Shown piece by piece: positions 1-7,977 of a DNA stretch of 18,020 bases (positions within the stretch are counted from its first letter, which is position 1; every line of letters starts with the position of its first letter). A model generated the notes under the pieces. The model saw nothing but the letters and a program-made list of their open reading frames with translations. It was not told the DNA's origin and ran no database searches. Both the position numbers and the translations under genes were made by a program. Source of the DNA: Devosia sp. (GTDB lineage: Bacteria > Pseudomonadota > Alphaproteobacteria > Rhizobiales > Devosiaceae); assembly GCA_011322005.1 (NCBI GenBank), contig DROE01000186.1, positions 1 through 18,020 of the forward strand, written 5' to 3'.

Positions 1-1
1 A

Positions 2-1453
2 ACTGCTTTCAACACCGAACAGAACTGGCTCGACGAAGGCACCGCCAACCCGAACCTCTCCCTTGCCGCCCAGACCCTGGAAATCGCCCAGGGCAACAGC
101 GGCGCAACTCCGTTGCCGGGCGCTGAGACAATGCTCGGCCCGGCACTGGTCGGAGTAGAAGGCAGCGTTACCAAAACAGAGGTACCCACACAGGCGAACG
201 CACCAACGCAAGTCGCCGGACAACCCGCGCTGCTCACAAGTGCTTTGGCCACCGGCATCGACGCCATTTCACCCGCGCTGGTATCAGCGCCGCCCTTGCC
301 GGTGCCCCTGCCCGCCGGTTTAAGGGGCTTGAACACAACAGCCCCCGTTACGGCCCCGACAGCGGCCCCGACCCCTGTGGCAACCGCCCCTATTGAAACT
401 GCACCGTTGCAATCCACGCCATTACCGGCCGGTCCCGAGCCAAAAGCGCCCGCCACGGTTCCCCCACAACCTGCGCCGGGCACCGCAGGAATACAATTTG
501 CTTCGGCCACCAAACTGTCAGCCGGCCCCACCCTTGAATTTATCGCCACCCGCGCCACACGCGCAGCGCTTCCCGCGGGAAATGGCACACCGGCTCCAAC
601 TCTTGATGCGATGGTGGCGGGCACTCTTGTGGCGGATAACACCAATCCGGGTGCACAGGCCACGCAGACAACACAAACGGCGCAATCCACCCAATCCGCC
701 CAGCCTGATTTGGCCGCAACCCTTCAGCGTCAACTCACCCCTGAGAGCCAGCGCCCGCAAGTGGGCGGCAACCCAAACGCACAAAAACCGGCTGACGGGC
801 TGATGCCCAACGCTCCTTCTCTGGCCCCGGGGACCAACGCCCTGGCGCTCGCAATAACTCCTGCTGCGCTCACCGGCGCGCAAGGTGAACTGATGGGCAC
901 TATCTCCGACCCGGCTCTGAGCGCCCAGACCCCTGGTCAGTCCGCCGCCCCGCTTTCCCAGTCATCGCCAGCCATCAACACCCCGGCTTCTTTTACCAGC
1001 ACGTTGCAGAATGCCTACGCCCAGGCCCAGATCAACATGCCCAACATGGCCGTTGAAATCGCCCGCAATTTTGCCGCCGGAAACAACCGCTTCCAGATAA
1101 GAATGGACCCGCCCGAACTTGGCCGCATTGATGTACGCCTGAACATTGACGAAAACGGCACCCTGCGCGCCCGCCTTGCCGTTGAACGTCCCGAAACCCT
1201 TGACCTGCTGCAGCGCGACGCCCGCGCCCTTGAGCGCGCTCTGGCCGACATCGGTTTTGAGGGAACCCGGACCAACCTCGAATTTTCCCTGAAGCAAAAC
1301 CCCTTTGCCGGGGAGGACAGCCCCGACAATCACACACCCGGCAACAATTCCGACCCGGTGGATGCAAACAAGCCCGCTGACCCCGAAGCCGGTATGGTGA
1401 CCGCAATCTATCGCGGCAACATCAGCCCCGGTGGTCTGGATCTTTTGGCATAG
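2..1453 (+). CDS. fliK: FliK, flagellar hook-length control protein (5' partial)
   Basis: The reading frame is open from the left edge of the window (first full codon at 2) to TAG at 1451-1453, so the true start lies outside; 483 residues are visible. FliK is the secreted molecular ruler that sets hook length and switches export specificity through FlhB. The first ~320 visible residues are low-complexity Ala/Pro/Thr/Gln-rich sequence, as in the FliK ruler region. The C-terminal part has the Flg_hook signature: an IRMDPPELGRIDVRL segment, then LRARLAVERPETLDLLQRD and an ALADIGF segment, the conserved globular domain of the family. flgD follows 10 bp downstream and this pairing is common in alphaproteobacteria. 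Identification rests on the C-terminal domain, because the N-terminal region is not conserved enough to identify by eye. Confidence 0.9.
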   Translation, partial: TAFNTEQNWLDEGTANPNLSLAAQTLEIAQGNSGATPLPGAETMLGPALVGVEGSVTKTEVPTQANAPTQVAGQPALLTSALATGIDAISPALVSAPPLPVPLPAGLRGLNTTAPVTAPTAAPTPVATAPIETAPLQSTPLPAGPEPKAPATVPPQPAPGTAGIQFASATKLSAGPTLEFIATRATRAALPAGNGTPAPTLDAMVAGTLVADNTNPGAQATQTTQTAQSTQSAQPDLAATLQRQLTPESQRPQVGGNPNAQKPADGLMPNAPSLAPGTNALALAITPAALTGAQGELMGTISDPALSAQTPGQSAAPLSQSSPAINTPASFTSTLQNAYAQAQINMPNMAVEIARNFAAGNNRFQIRMDPPELGRIDVRLNIDENGTLRARLAVERPETLDLLQRDARALERALADIGFEGTRTNLEFSLKQNPFAGEDSPDNHTPGNNSDPVDANKPADPEAGMVTAIYRGNISPGGLDLLA

Positions 1454-1463
1454 GAAAAAGAAA

Positions 1464-2123
1464 ATGGCAGTAAACTCAATCGGCGGCACGCCATCCTCTC
1501 TGGTGGGCTCGCGCAACACCATCGCCGACAATTTCGAGACGTTTTTGTCTCTGCTCACCACCCAGCTCAGGAACCAGAACCCCCTGGACCCGCTCGATAC
1601 CAACCAGTTCACTTCCCAGATGGTGGAGTTCACCTCGGTGGAGCAGCAACTCAAAACCAACGAGTTCCTTGAGGCACTGGTCATCTCCAACCTCAATTCC
1701 ACCTATACCGAAGCCGTCTCTTTCATCGGCAAGACCATCACCTCCTCCGGCTCCAGTTCCCAGCTTGCCAATGGCGAAGCCACCTGGAGCTACGACGCGG
1801 ACGCAAACGCGGAAAACTCGGTGATTACCATCACCGATTCCTTTGGCAATGTCGTGCACACCGAAGAAGCGTCCCTAATTGCCGGGGAGGGTACTTTTTC
1901 ATGGGATGGCAAGGACGCCAATGGCAACCAGATGCCGGACGGCGCCTATACCATCACCATCGACGCCCGTGATGGAGATGGTGCCTATGTGCCCGTCACC
2001 ACCCAGATGTCCGGCACGGTAAGCGGGGTGGACCTGTCCGAGAGCGAGCCGGTGCTGATTGTGAACGGTGCCCGCATTTATCTTTCGTCCGTTACCTCCG
2101 TGCGCATGCCCGAAACCGCCTGA
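1464..2123 (+). CDS. flgD: FlgD, flagellar hook assembly (capping) protein
   Basis: 219 residues. FlgD forms the temporary cap at the growing hook tip and is needed for polymerisation of the hook protein FlgE outside the cell. The N-terminal region (about 24-70) contains the family signature FLSLLTTQLRNQNPLDPLD followed by QFTSQMVEFTSVEQQ. The C-terminal half has the FlgD Ig-like/TUDOR fold pattern, with GEGTFSWDGKDANG and MPDGAYTITIDARDGDG near 142-175. The ATG at 1464 is chosen because it is preceded by an AGGAAAA-type ribosome binding site at about 1452-1458 and starts at the conserved N terminus; a longer GTG start at 1431 would overlap fliK and adds residues atypical of FlgD. It lies 10 bp after fliK, so the two are probably co-transcribed. 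Confidence 0.95.
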   Translation: MAVNSIGGTPSSLVGSRNTIADNFETFLSLLTTQLRNQNPLDPLDTNQFTSQMVEFTSVEQQLKTNEFLEALVISNLNSTYTEAVSFIGKTITSSGSSSQLANGEATWSYDADANAENSVITITDSFGNVVHTEEASLIAGEGTFSWDGKDANGNQMPDGAYTITIDARDGDGAYVPVTTQMSGTVSGVDLSESEPVLIVNGARIYLSSVTSVRMPETA

Positions 2124-2177
2124 AACCGGGATCATTTTACACTTCTGCAAAACTCTTAACCACTTGTAACTATGGGT

Positions 2178-2192
2178 TTAGGCAATTCTTAA
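2178..2192 (+). promoter_or_regulatory. Putative CtrA box upstream of sciP
   Basis: TTAG-N7-TTAA (TTAG at 2178-2181, TTAA at 2189-2192) differs by one base from the alphaproteobacterial CtrA consensus TTAA-N7-TTAA. It lies 55-69 bp before the sciP start in an AT-rich pocket. Another TTAA half site is at 2156-2159. In Caulobacter sciP is a CtrA target, so the position makes sense. The motif is short and the function is inferred. Confidence 0.5.
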
Positions 2193-2246
2193 GTCGCGTA
2201 CTTTAGTGTGCCCTGATAGTAAAGGTCAGGTTGAGTTGAGAGTAAA

Positions 2247-2525
2247 ATGACCGTGCAAATGCGTCCGCGTGTAAAGTACGTTATCGGCCCAGATGGCAGT
2301 CCCCTAACGATTGCTGATTTGCCGCCCACCAATACCCGTCGCTGGGTTATCCGCCGCAAGGCCGAAGTTGTTGCCGCTGTGCGCGGCGGACTCCTCAGCC
2401 TCGAAGAGGCCTGCACCCGCTATACCCTCAGCGTTGACGAGTTTCTGAATTGGCAGGCAGCCATCGACAAGCACGGCCTGGCCGGTCTGCGCACCACCTG
2501 GATACAGCACTACCGCGAGGGGTGA
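2247..2525 (+). CDS. sciP: SciP-type CtrA inhibitory protein (DUF1153)
   Basis: 92 residues, the usual length for DUF1153. In Caulobacter, SciP is a small helix-turn-helix protein that blocks CtrA from recruiting RNA polymerase, restricting the CtrA regulon to the right cell-cycle stage. The sequence has the typical opening (RVKYVIGPDGSPLTIADLPP), then TRRWVIRRKAEVVAAVRGGLL, and a helical C-terminal part with SLEEACTRYTLSVDEFLNWQ, which resembles a winged-helix or HTH recognition unit. The ATG at 2247 has only a weak GAGAG ribosome site but matches the family's N terminus. The gene stands alone between flgD (123 bp upstream) and fliF (240 bp downstream). The window also holds ctrA, its presumed partner. 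Function is inferred from the family; the exact binding behaviour in this organism is unknown. Confidence 0.88.
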   Translation: MTVQMRPRVKYVIGPDGSPLTIADLPPTNTRRWVIRRKAEVVAAVRGGLLSLEEACTRYTLSVDEFLNWQAAIDKHGLAGLRTTWIQHYREG

Positions 2526-2543
2526 TCCCCGGCCCCTGCCCCT

Positions 2544-2561
2544 CCCCGTAAAATTCCGGGG
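2544..2561 (+). other. Small GC-rich hairpin after sciP
   Basis: CCCCG (2544-2548) and CGGGG (2557-2561) form a 5-bp stem with an 8-base AT-rich loop, 18 bp after the sciP stop. There is no T-run, so a rho-independent terminator is only a weak possibility. Confidence 0.25.
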
Positions 2562-2672
2562 AACATCCCCCTCGGGTATATTCCCGCGCCTGCAGGAACG
2601 CGGCCCCTGCGCGCGCCCTTATGCGCTCGAAACGTAAAATTCCGCCATCAAATTGCATTCCATCCTGATCGG

Positions 2673-2687
2673 TTAAGATATTGTTTA
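2673..2687 (+). promoter_or_regulatory. Putative CtrA box upstream of the fliF operon
   Basis: TTAA (2673-2676), seven bases, then TTTA (2684-2687): one mismatch to TTAA-N7-TTAA. It sits 79-93 bp before the proposed fliF start, at the head of the fliF-G-H-N-flbD-flhA run. In Caulobacter the early flagellar fliF promoter is directly CtrA-activated, which fits. Binding is inferred, not shown. Confidence 0.55.
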
Positions 2688-2765
2688 CCATACGCTAGGT
2701 AAATTTTGCCCACCCCGGATTTGATTTGGGGCAATCGAAAAATCCTACGTGTCGGGCTCTTGCGT

Positions 2766-4390
2766 ATGAATAATGCTTCAGAAATCCTTCAGCGGTTGGG
2801 TCTTGCCCGCATTGCGGCCATGGGGCTCGTTGCCGTTCTTATGCTGGGCTTTTTTGCGTTCTTGATCTTCCGCATAACTTCGCCCCAGCTCGCCCCGCTC
2901 TATTCGGGCCTCTCGTTTGATGACTCCGCCGCCATCGTCGCCAAACTCCAATCCACCGGTGTGCCACACGAAGTGCGGGGCCAGGGCGAAACCATTCTGG
3001 TACCCCGCGACCGCATCACGGCCATTCGCATGGAACTGGCGGGCGACGGCCTGCCCACGGCAGGCAAGTGGGTTATGAGATTTTTGATACCCAGAGCACG
3101 CTGGGCGCCACATCTTTCGTGCAGGATGTCAATCTTGTCCGCGCCATGGAGGGGGAATTGGCCCGCACCATCACCTCCCTGGCGCGCATTCAGACCGCCC
3201 GTGTTCACCTGGTTCTGCCCAAGCGCGAGTTGTTCCGCCGTGAGCGCCAGGACCCGTCAGCCTCCATCACCCTTGGGGTCAGAGGCGTACTTTCCGGCTC
3301 CGAAATCAGCGCTATTCAGCATCTTGTTTCCGCCGCCGTGGAAGGCATGAGCCCCAATCAGGTCTCAATCATCGACAGTGCCGGTCGCTTGCTGGCCGCG
3401 GGAAATGGTGATGATTCGGCTACCGCGATTTCCGGTGACCTCGCCGCCCGTGCCGATACCATTGAGACCCGCCTTCGCACCCGGCTTGAAGAAATGCTGG
3501 CCAATATCGTTGGCCCCGGCCGCGTACGTGTGCAGGTCTCCGCGGAACTGAATTTCAACCGCCAGACCACGACCATAGAAACCTATGACCCCGATGGGCA
3601 GGTCGTGCGCTCCACCCAGTCCCGCGAGCTCGACAATTCCAGCAGTTCCCCCGCCAATGGCGGACCGGTGAGCATTGGCAACGAATTGCCCGGAAACGTG
3701 GCCGAGGGAGCAGGCAACGCCAGCACGGAAAACTCCTCCACGACCGAGGAAACCATCAACTACGAAATCTCCAAATCCACCCAGACCGAAATCAACGAGG
3801 CCGGCTCGATCAAGCGTATCTCGGTCGCCGTCGTGGTTGACGGGATTTATACCCAGGACGCCAGCGGCGCGTCGCTCTATCAACCCCGCTCCGATGCCGA
3901 GATAGAGCAGATCAGGGCTCTGGTGCGCGCCGCCATCGGCTTTGACGCGAACCGGGGTGACCAACTCGACGTGATCAACATGCAGTTCGCCGAGCGGCCT
4001 GACATAGCTGCTGTTGGAACCGAAGGTCCCTCCCTGCTCGACTTTACCCGGGATGACCTGATGTCGGCGGCCGAAATGCTGGTCACCCTGCTGGTTTCCA
4101 TTGCCCTGATGCTGTTTGTCATGCGCCCGCTCATCAAACGGGTTCTGGAACCTGAAGCGCCCATGCCCCTGCCCGCGCCCACCGAAATGGGTCCCGCGCC
4201 CACAAACGCCGCTGAAGCGCTCGAGGCCGTGGCGGAGGCCGCTGACGCTCCCGAACCTGCCTATATGAACAAAGCCAGGTCGGAAGGAGAAGCCCAGTCC
4301 CGCGCCCTTGAAAGCGTTGGAGACCTGGTCGTTGAAAACCCCAAACAGGCCTCTGTCATCGTGCGTGACTGGCTCCATCAGGCAGCGTAG
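2766..4390 (+). CDS. fliF: FliF, flagellar MS-ring protein, reading frame broken by an apparent 1-base deletion near 3066
   Basis: FliF builds the MS ring in the inner membrane, the base on which rotor and export apparatus assemble. The first part (2766 to about 3065, frame 3) has a short cytoplasmic N terminus, a transmembrane helix at residues ~18-38 and the periplasmic start ending in LAGDGLPTAG. The second part (from 3068, frame 2) begins VGYEIFDTQSTLGATSFVQ, the direct continuation of the conserved FliF sequence, and runs to TAG at 4388-4390 with a second transmembrane helix (near 4070-4130) and the C-terminal FliG-binding tail (NPKQASVIVRDWLHQ). Joined with one added base the product would be about 541 residues, normal for FliF. 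Each half alone lacks an essential membrane segment. No slippery heptamer is visible, so a sequencing indel or real mutation is more likely than programmed frameshifting. ATG 2766 fits the family N terminus but has no clear ribosome site. Confidence 0.92.
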
Positions 4391-4396
4391 AAGACC

Positions 4397-5464
4397 ATGG
4401 CCTCCACCCGGCTCGCAAATACTGAGAACACCGCCAGCGCCTCGGGCCTTGTGGGCGCCGATGCCGAGGCGCGCAATCTGGAAGGTGCGGAAAAAGCCGC
4501 CGCTCTTTTACTTGCCCTTGGCCCCGACCATGGCAAGCCAATATTCGAGGAACTTGATGAAGTCGAAATCCGCCAGCTCTCCCGCGCCATGTCCATGCTG
4601 GGTCCTATAACCCAGGAAATGCTGGATGCGCTGCTGGTCGAATTTGTTACCGGCATATCATCAAACGGCTCCGTTTCCGGCAACGCTGAAACCACTGAAC
4701 GCCTCCTGCTCTCATTTTTGCCGGGCGAGCGCGTTGATTCCATCATGGAAGAAATCCGTGGGCCCGCCGGACGCAACATCTGGGAAAAACTCTCCAACGT
4801 TCAGGAAGACATACTGGCCTCCTATCTCAAGAATGAGTATCCCCAGACCGTTGCCGTCATCCTCTCCAAGCTCTCGACAGACCATGCCAGCCGAATTCTG
4901 GCGGTTTTGCCCGAAGAACTCGCCCTGGATGTGGTGCAGCGCATGCTGGCGCTGGACCCGGTGCAAAAGGAAATTCTGGAAAAAATAGAATCCACCCTGC
5001 GCATCGAGTTCATGTCCACTCTTTCCCACACCCAGCGCCGCGACAGCCACGAGCAGATGGCGGACATTTTCAACTCGTTTGATCGTCAGACAGAAACCCG
5101 GTTCCTGACCTCGCTGGAAGAGGCAGACCGAGAAGCCTCAGAACGCATCCGCGAGTTGATGTTCACGTTTGACGACTTGATAAATCTGGACCCAGGCGCA
5201 ATTCAGAAACTGCTTCAGTCCATGGACAAGAACACCCTGACCATGGCCCTCAAGGGTGCCAGCGACAAGGCCAAGGACCTGTTCTTCTCAAATATGTCCG
5301 CGCGTGCCGCAAAGATGGCCAGGGACGATATGGAGGCCATGGGCCCGGTCCGGCTTTCCGACGTTGATGAAGCACAAAGCCAGATGGTCAATACCGCCAA
5401 GGACCTTGCCGCCAAGGGTGAGATTCAGATCAACAAAGGTCGCGAAGAGGAAATGATCGGATGA
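4397..5464 (+). CDS. fliG: FliG, flagellar motor switch protein
   Basis: 355 residues. FliG is the rotor protein bound to the cytoplasmic face of FliF; its C-terminal domain interacts with the stator MotA to generate torque, and its middle domain binds FliM. The N-terminal domain (~28-110) contains the AEKAAALLLALG segment; the middle domain carries EYPQTVAVILSKL at 147-159 (EHPQ in most species); the C-terminal torque domain has MFTFDDLINLD followed by AIQKLLQ and LTMALKGA (255-288), then MGPVRLSDVDEAQ. A roughly 25-residue unstructured N-terminal extension precedes the conserved part. ATG 4397 is 6 bp after the fliF stop. The last codons overlap the fliH start (ATGA at 5461-5464), suggesting translational coupling. 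Confidence 0.97.
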   Translation: MASTRLANTENTASASGLVGADAEARNLEGAEKAAALLLALGPDHGKPIFEELDEVEIRQLSRAMSMLGPITQEMLDALLVEFVTGISSNGSVSGNAETTERLLLSFLPGERVDSIMEEIRGPAGRNIWEKLSNVQEDILASYLKNEYPQTVAVILSKLSTDHASRILAVLPEELALDVVQRMLALDPVQKEILEKIESTLRIEFMSTLSHTQRRDSHEQMADIFNSFDRQTETRFLTSLEEADREASERIRELMFTFDDLINLDPGAIQKLLQSMDKNTLTMALKGASDKAKDLFFSNMSARAAKMARDDMEAMGPVRLSDVDEAQSQMVNTAKDLAAKGEIQINKGREEEMIG

Positions 5465-6138
5465 GCGCCACCGCTTCACCCGCCAGGTTTGCCTTCGACC
5501 TGGACCTGGGCCAGGCCAACGAGAAATCTCGCATAATCAGCGAGTACGCCTTGGCCGATTTGCTCACAAAAGCCGAAGAAAAAGGCTATGCCCGTGGTTT
5601 GACAGACGGCGAGAACAGCGCCACCGCAACCGCCGCCAAAGCTTTGAGCAAAGACGCAGCAGCACTGCTTGAAAAGGCCCGTGAGATAGAGCTATCGGCT
5701 GACATATGGCAGAAAAACAACATGGCCCAGGCCATTCAGTTCGCCTTGAGCGTCGCAAAAAAACTTGCCGGAAACATGATCGCCCGCAGACCGCTTGGTG
5801 AGATCGAAAAGCTCATCAGCGAGTGTTTTGCTTCTCTGGAGAATGTGCCTCATCTGGTAATCCGCTGTAGTCCCCAACTTGCCGACAGGGTCAAGCAGGA
5901 AGCCGAAGCGCAGATGCAAACCAGTGGGTTTTCGGGTCGTCTGGTCATACTTGGTGAACCCGAAATCTCTCTGGGCGATGCCCGTCTGGAATGGGTCGAT
6001 GGAGGCCTGGTGCGCGATATTTCGGCACTTTCGGACCAGATTGATGCGCGCATTTCCCGGTTTCTGGACAGCCAGACCGCCAGACCGGCAGACCCCGAAA
6101 AGTCCCAAGCCGCCCCTGTGAAGGAAACCGAGCAATGA
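5461..6138 (+). CDS. fliH: FliH-type flagellar assembly protein (export ATPase regulator)
   Basis: 225 residues. FliH dimers tether and restrain the FliI ATPase and connect it to the switch complex during type III flagellar export. The protein has the expected pattern: a variable N-terminal segment, a helical, Ala/Glu-rich middle (about 35-115) and a C-terminal domain containing LVIRCSPQLADRVK and VILGEPEISLGDARLEWVDGG (about 140-185), which matches the conserved W-x-x-GG ending of the FliH/YscL domain. The tail after ~205 is disordered. Its ATG overlaps the fliG stop and its stop overlaps the fliN start (ATGA at 6135-6138). FliH is poorly conserved, so the call rests on the C-terminal motif plus the order fliF-G-H-N. 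Confidence 0.85.
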   Translation: MSATASPARFAFDLDLGQANEKSRIISEYALADLLTKAEEKGYARGLTDGENSATATAAKALSKDAAALLEKAREIELSADIWQKNNMAQAIQFALSVAKKLAGNMIARRPLGEIEKLISECFASLENVPHLVIRCSPQLADRVKQEAEAQMQTSGFSGRLVILGEPEISLGDARLEWVDGGLVRDISALSDQIDARISRFLDSQTARPADPEKSQAAPVKETEQ

Positions 6139-6527
6139 GCACTGACACTGATACCGACGCAAATGTCCAGTCGGAGGTGGGCACAGCCCCGGACCGGAAC
6201 GGGACCGACGCCGGTTCAGGTGAAATCCCCTTGCAGGAAATGCAGCCCCCCGAAAAAGATGCACCCGGTCCCGTTTCCGAAAAAACAGCGGAAGACCTTG
6301 AAGCGGTCTTTGACGTACCCGTGCGCATCTCTGTGATTTTGGGGCGCGCCCGCATTCCGGTCGCCGAACTGCTCCAGATGGACTCCGGCACCGTGCTGGA
6401 GTTGGATCGGCAGGTTGGCGAGGCTGTGGACATCCATGTCAATGACCGGCTGGTGGCCCGTGGCGAAATCGTCCTGGTTGAAAACCGGCTCGGAGTGACC
6501 ATGACCGAGATCATCAAATCGGCCTGA
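6135..6527 (+). CDS. fliN: FliN, flagellar motor switch protein
   Basis: 130 residues. FliN forms the lower C-ring with FliM and docks FliH for export. The C-terminal 75 residues are a complete SPOA (surface presentation of antigens) domain: FDVPVRISVILGRARIPVAEL, then DSGTVLELDRQVGEAVDI, VNDRLVARGEIVLVENRLGV and a terminal TEII. The first ~55 residues are an acidic, Pro/Asp/Thr-rich, probably disordered extension, which many alphaproteobacterial FliN proteins also have. The ATG overlaps the end of fliH by four bases. No fliM is visible in this window, so the FliM partner must be encoded elsewhere. Confidence 0.95.
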   Translation: MSTDTDTDANVQSEVGTAPDRNGTDAGSGEIPLQEMQPPEKDAPGPVSEKTAEDLEAVFDVPVRISVILGRARIPVAELLQMDSGTVLELDRQVGEAVDIHVNDRLVARGEIVLVENRLGVTMTEIIKSA

Positions 6528-6550
6528 CCCGCATAAAAGGAACAAGAAAC

Positions 6551-7921
6551 ATGCGACTTCTCATAATCGGGGCTCTTGAGGGACAGCTCTCTGAAGCCAC
6601 CAAACTGGCCATGGACGGCGGCGCAAAAGTCGCCCACGCCCCATCCATCCAGATCGCCCTGGCCTCGCTCAGAAGCGGCAAGGGCGCCGACCTGCTGCTG
6701 GTTGATGTCATGGTCGACATTCCCGCCCTCATCAGCGCGCTTGAGGATGAGCGCATCCATATTCCCGTTGTCGCCTGCGGCACCGAAACCAACGCCGCCG
6801 CCGCCGTCAACGCCATTCGTGCCGGTGCCAAGGAATATATCCCCCTTCCCCCCAATGCCGAGCTTATCGCCGCCGTCATAGCCGCCGTTGCCCGCGAAAG
6901 TTCCGACTTTCTTTATCGCGACCCCTCAATGGCTTCCCTCATCAGGCTCGCCGACCAGATTGCCCCTTCCCAAGCCAGTGTGCTGATTACCGGGGAGAGC
7001 GGGACGGGCAAGGAGGTGCTGGCCAAATATCTGCACGCCCGTTCCAAGCGCGCCAGCAAGCCCTTTATTTCCATAAACTGCGCCGCCATCCCCGAAGCAT
7101 TGCTTGAAAGCGAACTGTTCGGCCATGAAAAGGGAGCCTTCACCGGCGCCGTTGCTCGGCGCATCGGCAAGTTCGAGGAAGCCCATGGCGGCACGCTTCT
7201 TCTGGACGAAATCTCTGAAATGGACGTGCGCCTTCAGTCCAAACTGCTGCGCGCCATTCAGGAGCGCCTGATCGACCGGGTGGGCGGCACCAGGCCGGTG
7301 CCCGTTGACATCCGCATTCTTGCCACCTCCAACCGCGACCTCGGCGCCGCTGTGGCCGAGGGAACCTTCCGCGAAGACCTGTTGTTTCGTCTCAATGTCG
7401 TCAATCTCAAAATCCCGGCCCTCAGGCAGCGTCCCGGGGACATCATCGCCCTGTCCGAATTTTTTGTTACCAAATATGCCAAGGCCAACGGCCTGCCCGA
7501 GCGCAAACTCAGTGACACAGCCAAGAAAGAATTGTTGCGCGCCCCCTGGCCCGGCAATGTGCGTGAACTGGAAAACACCCTGCACCGGGCGGTGCTTTTG
7601 TCCTCAAGCGACACCATCGGCCCCGAGGAAATCCGCATGCCCGACGGCTCAGGGCTTTCAGAGGTCGCCCGGGACCATTCCCTGGCTTCCGAAGCCGCCC
7701 AGACCGCACAGAACCTCACCCGCGCCATGGTCGGCAGTACCGTGGCCGAAGTTGAGCGCGACCTCATTCTGGATACGCTGGACCATTGCCTTGGCAACCG
7801 TACCCACGCTTCAAACATCCTTGGCATTTCCATCCGCACCCTGCGCAACAAGCTCAACCAATATGCCAGCGAGGGAGAGACTGTGCCCGGTCCCGGCGAA
7901 CAGAGAACCAGCGCCGCGTGA
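6551..7921 (+). CDS. flbD: FlbD-type sigma-54-dependent flagellar transcriptional activator
   Basis: 456 residues, NtrC-type architecture. The N-terminal ~115 residues are a degenerate receiver: D52 is present, but the usual paired acidic residues after the first strand are G7-A8 and the conserved Lys near 99 is missing. The AAA+ domain has Walker A GESGTGKE (148-155), GAFTGA (195-200, the sigma-54 contact loop), Walker B LLLDE (216-220) and FREDLLFR arginine-finger region (273-280). The C terminus (~415-438) is a Fis-like HTH (ASNILGISIRTLRNKL). In Caulobacter FlbD activates late (hook, basal-body, flagellin) sigma-54 promoters and represses fliF; its position between fliN and flhA supports this identity. 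ATG 6551 is preceded by an AAGGA ribosome site. An unspecified NtrC-family regulator is the only alternative. Confidence 0.92.
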   Translation: MRLLIIGALEGQLSEATKLAMDGGAKVAHAPSIQIALASLRSGKGADLLLVDVMVDIPALISALEDERIHIPVVACGTETNAAAAVNAIRAGAKEYIPLPPNAELIAAVIAAVARESSDFLYRDPSMASLIRLADQIAPSQASVLITGESGTGKEVLAKYLHARSKRASKPFISINCAAIPEALLESELFGHEKGAFTGAVARRIGKFEEAHGGTLLLDEISEMDVRLQSKLLRAIQERLIDRVGGTRPVPVDIRILATSNRDLGAAVAEGTFREDLLFRLNVVNLKIPALRQRPGDIIALSEFFVTKYAKANGLPERKLSDTAKKELLRAPWPGNVRELENTLHRAVLLSSSDTIGPEEIRMPDGSGLSEVARDHSLASEAAQTAQNLTRAMVGSTVAEVERDLILDTLDHCLGNRTHASNILGISIRTLRNKLNQYASEGETVPGPGEQRTSAA

Positions 7922-7977
7922 AACCTCAAGCACCACAAATATCAACCATTCAGCTTCAATAAAAAGGGGCCCAGAGC

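Noticed and set aside
1431..1463. Longer FlgD start (GTG 1431) overlapping fliK
   Set aside because: It would add 11 atypical residues; ATG 1464 has a proper ribosome site and the family N terminus.
962..1702. 246-residue minus-strand open frame opposite fliK/flgD
   Set aside because: It is antisense to well-identified genes, has no recognisable domain, and long antisense frames are common in GC-rich DNA.
3055..3080. Programmed ribosomal frameshift in fliF
   Set aside because: No slippery heptamer or internal Shine-Dalgarno-like stimulator is evident, and fliF is not a known recoded gene; an indel is simpler.
3365..4378. 337-residue minus-strand open frame opposite fliF
   Set aside because: Gly/His/Arg-rich low-complexity translation typical of a shadow frame; fliF on the plus strand is clearly the real gene.
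3068..4390. Second part of fliF as an independent gene with GTG at 3068
   Set aside because: It begins in the middle of a conserved FliF block and lacks the first membrane helix; the upstream part supplies exactly the missing N terminus.
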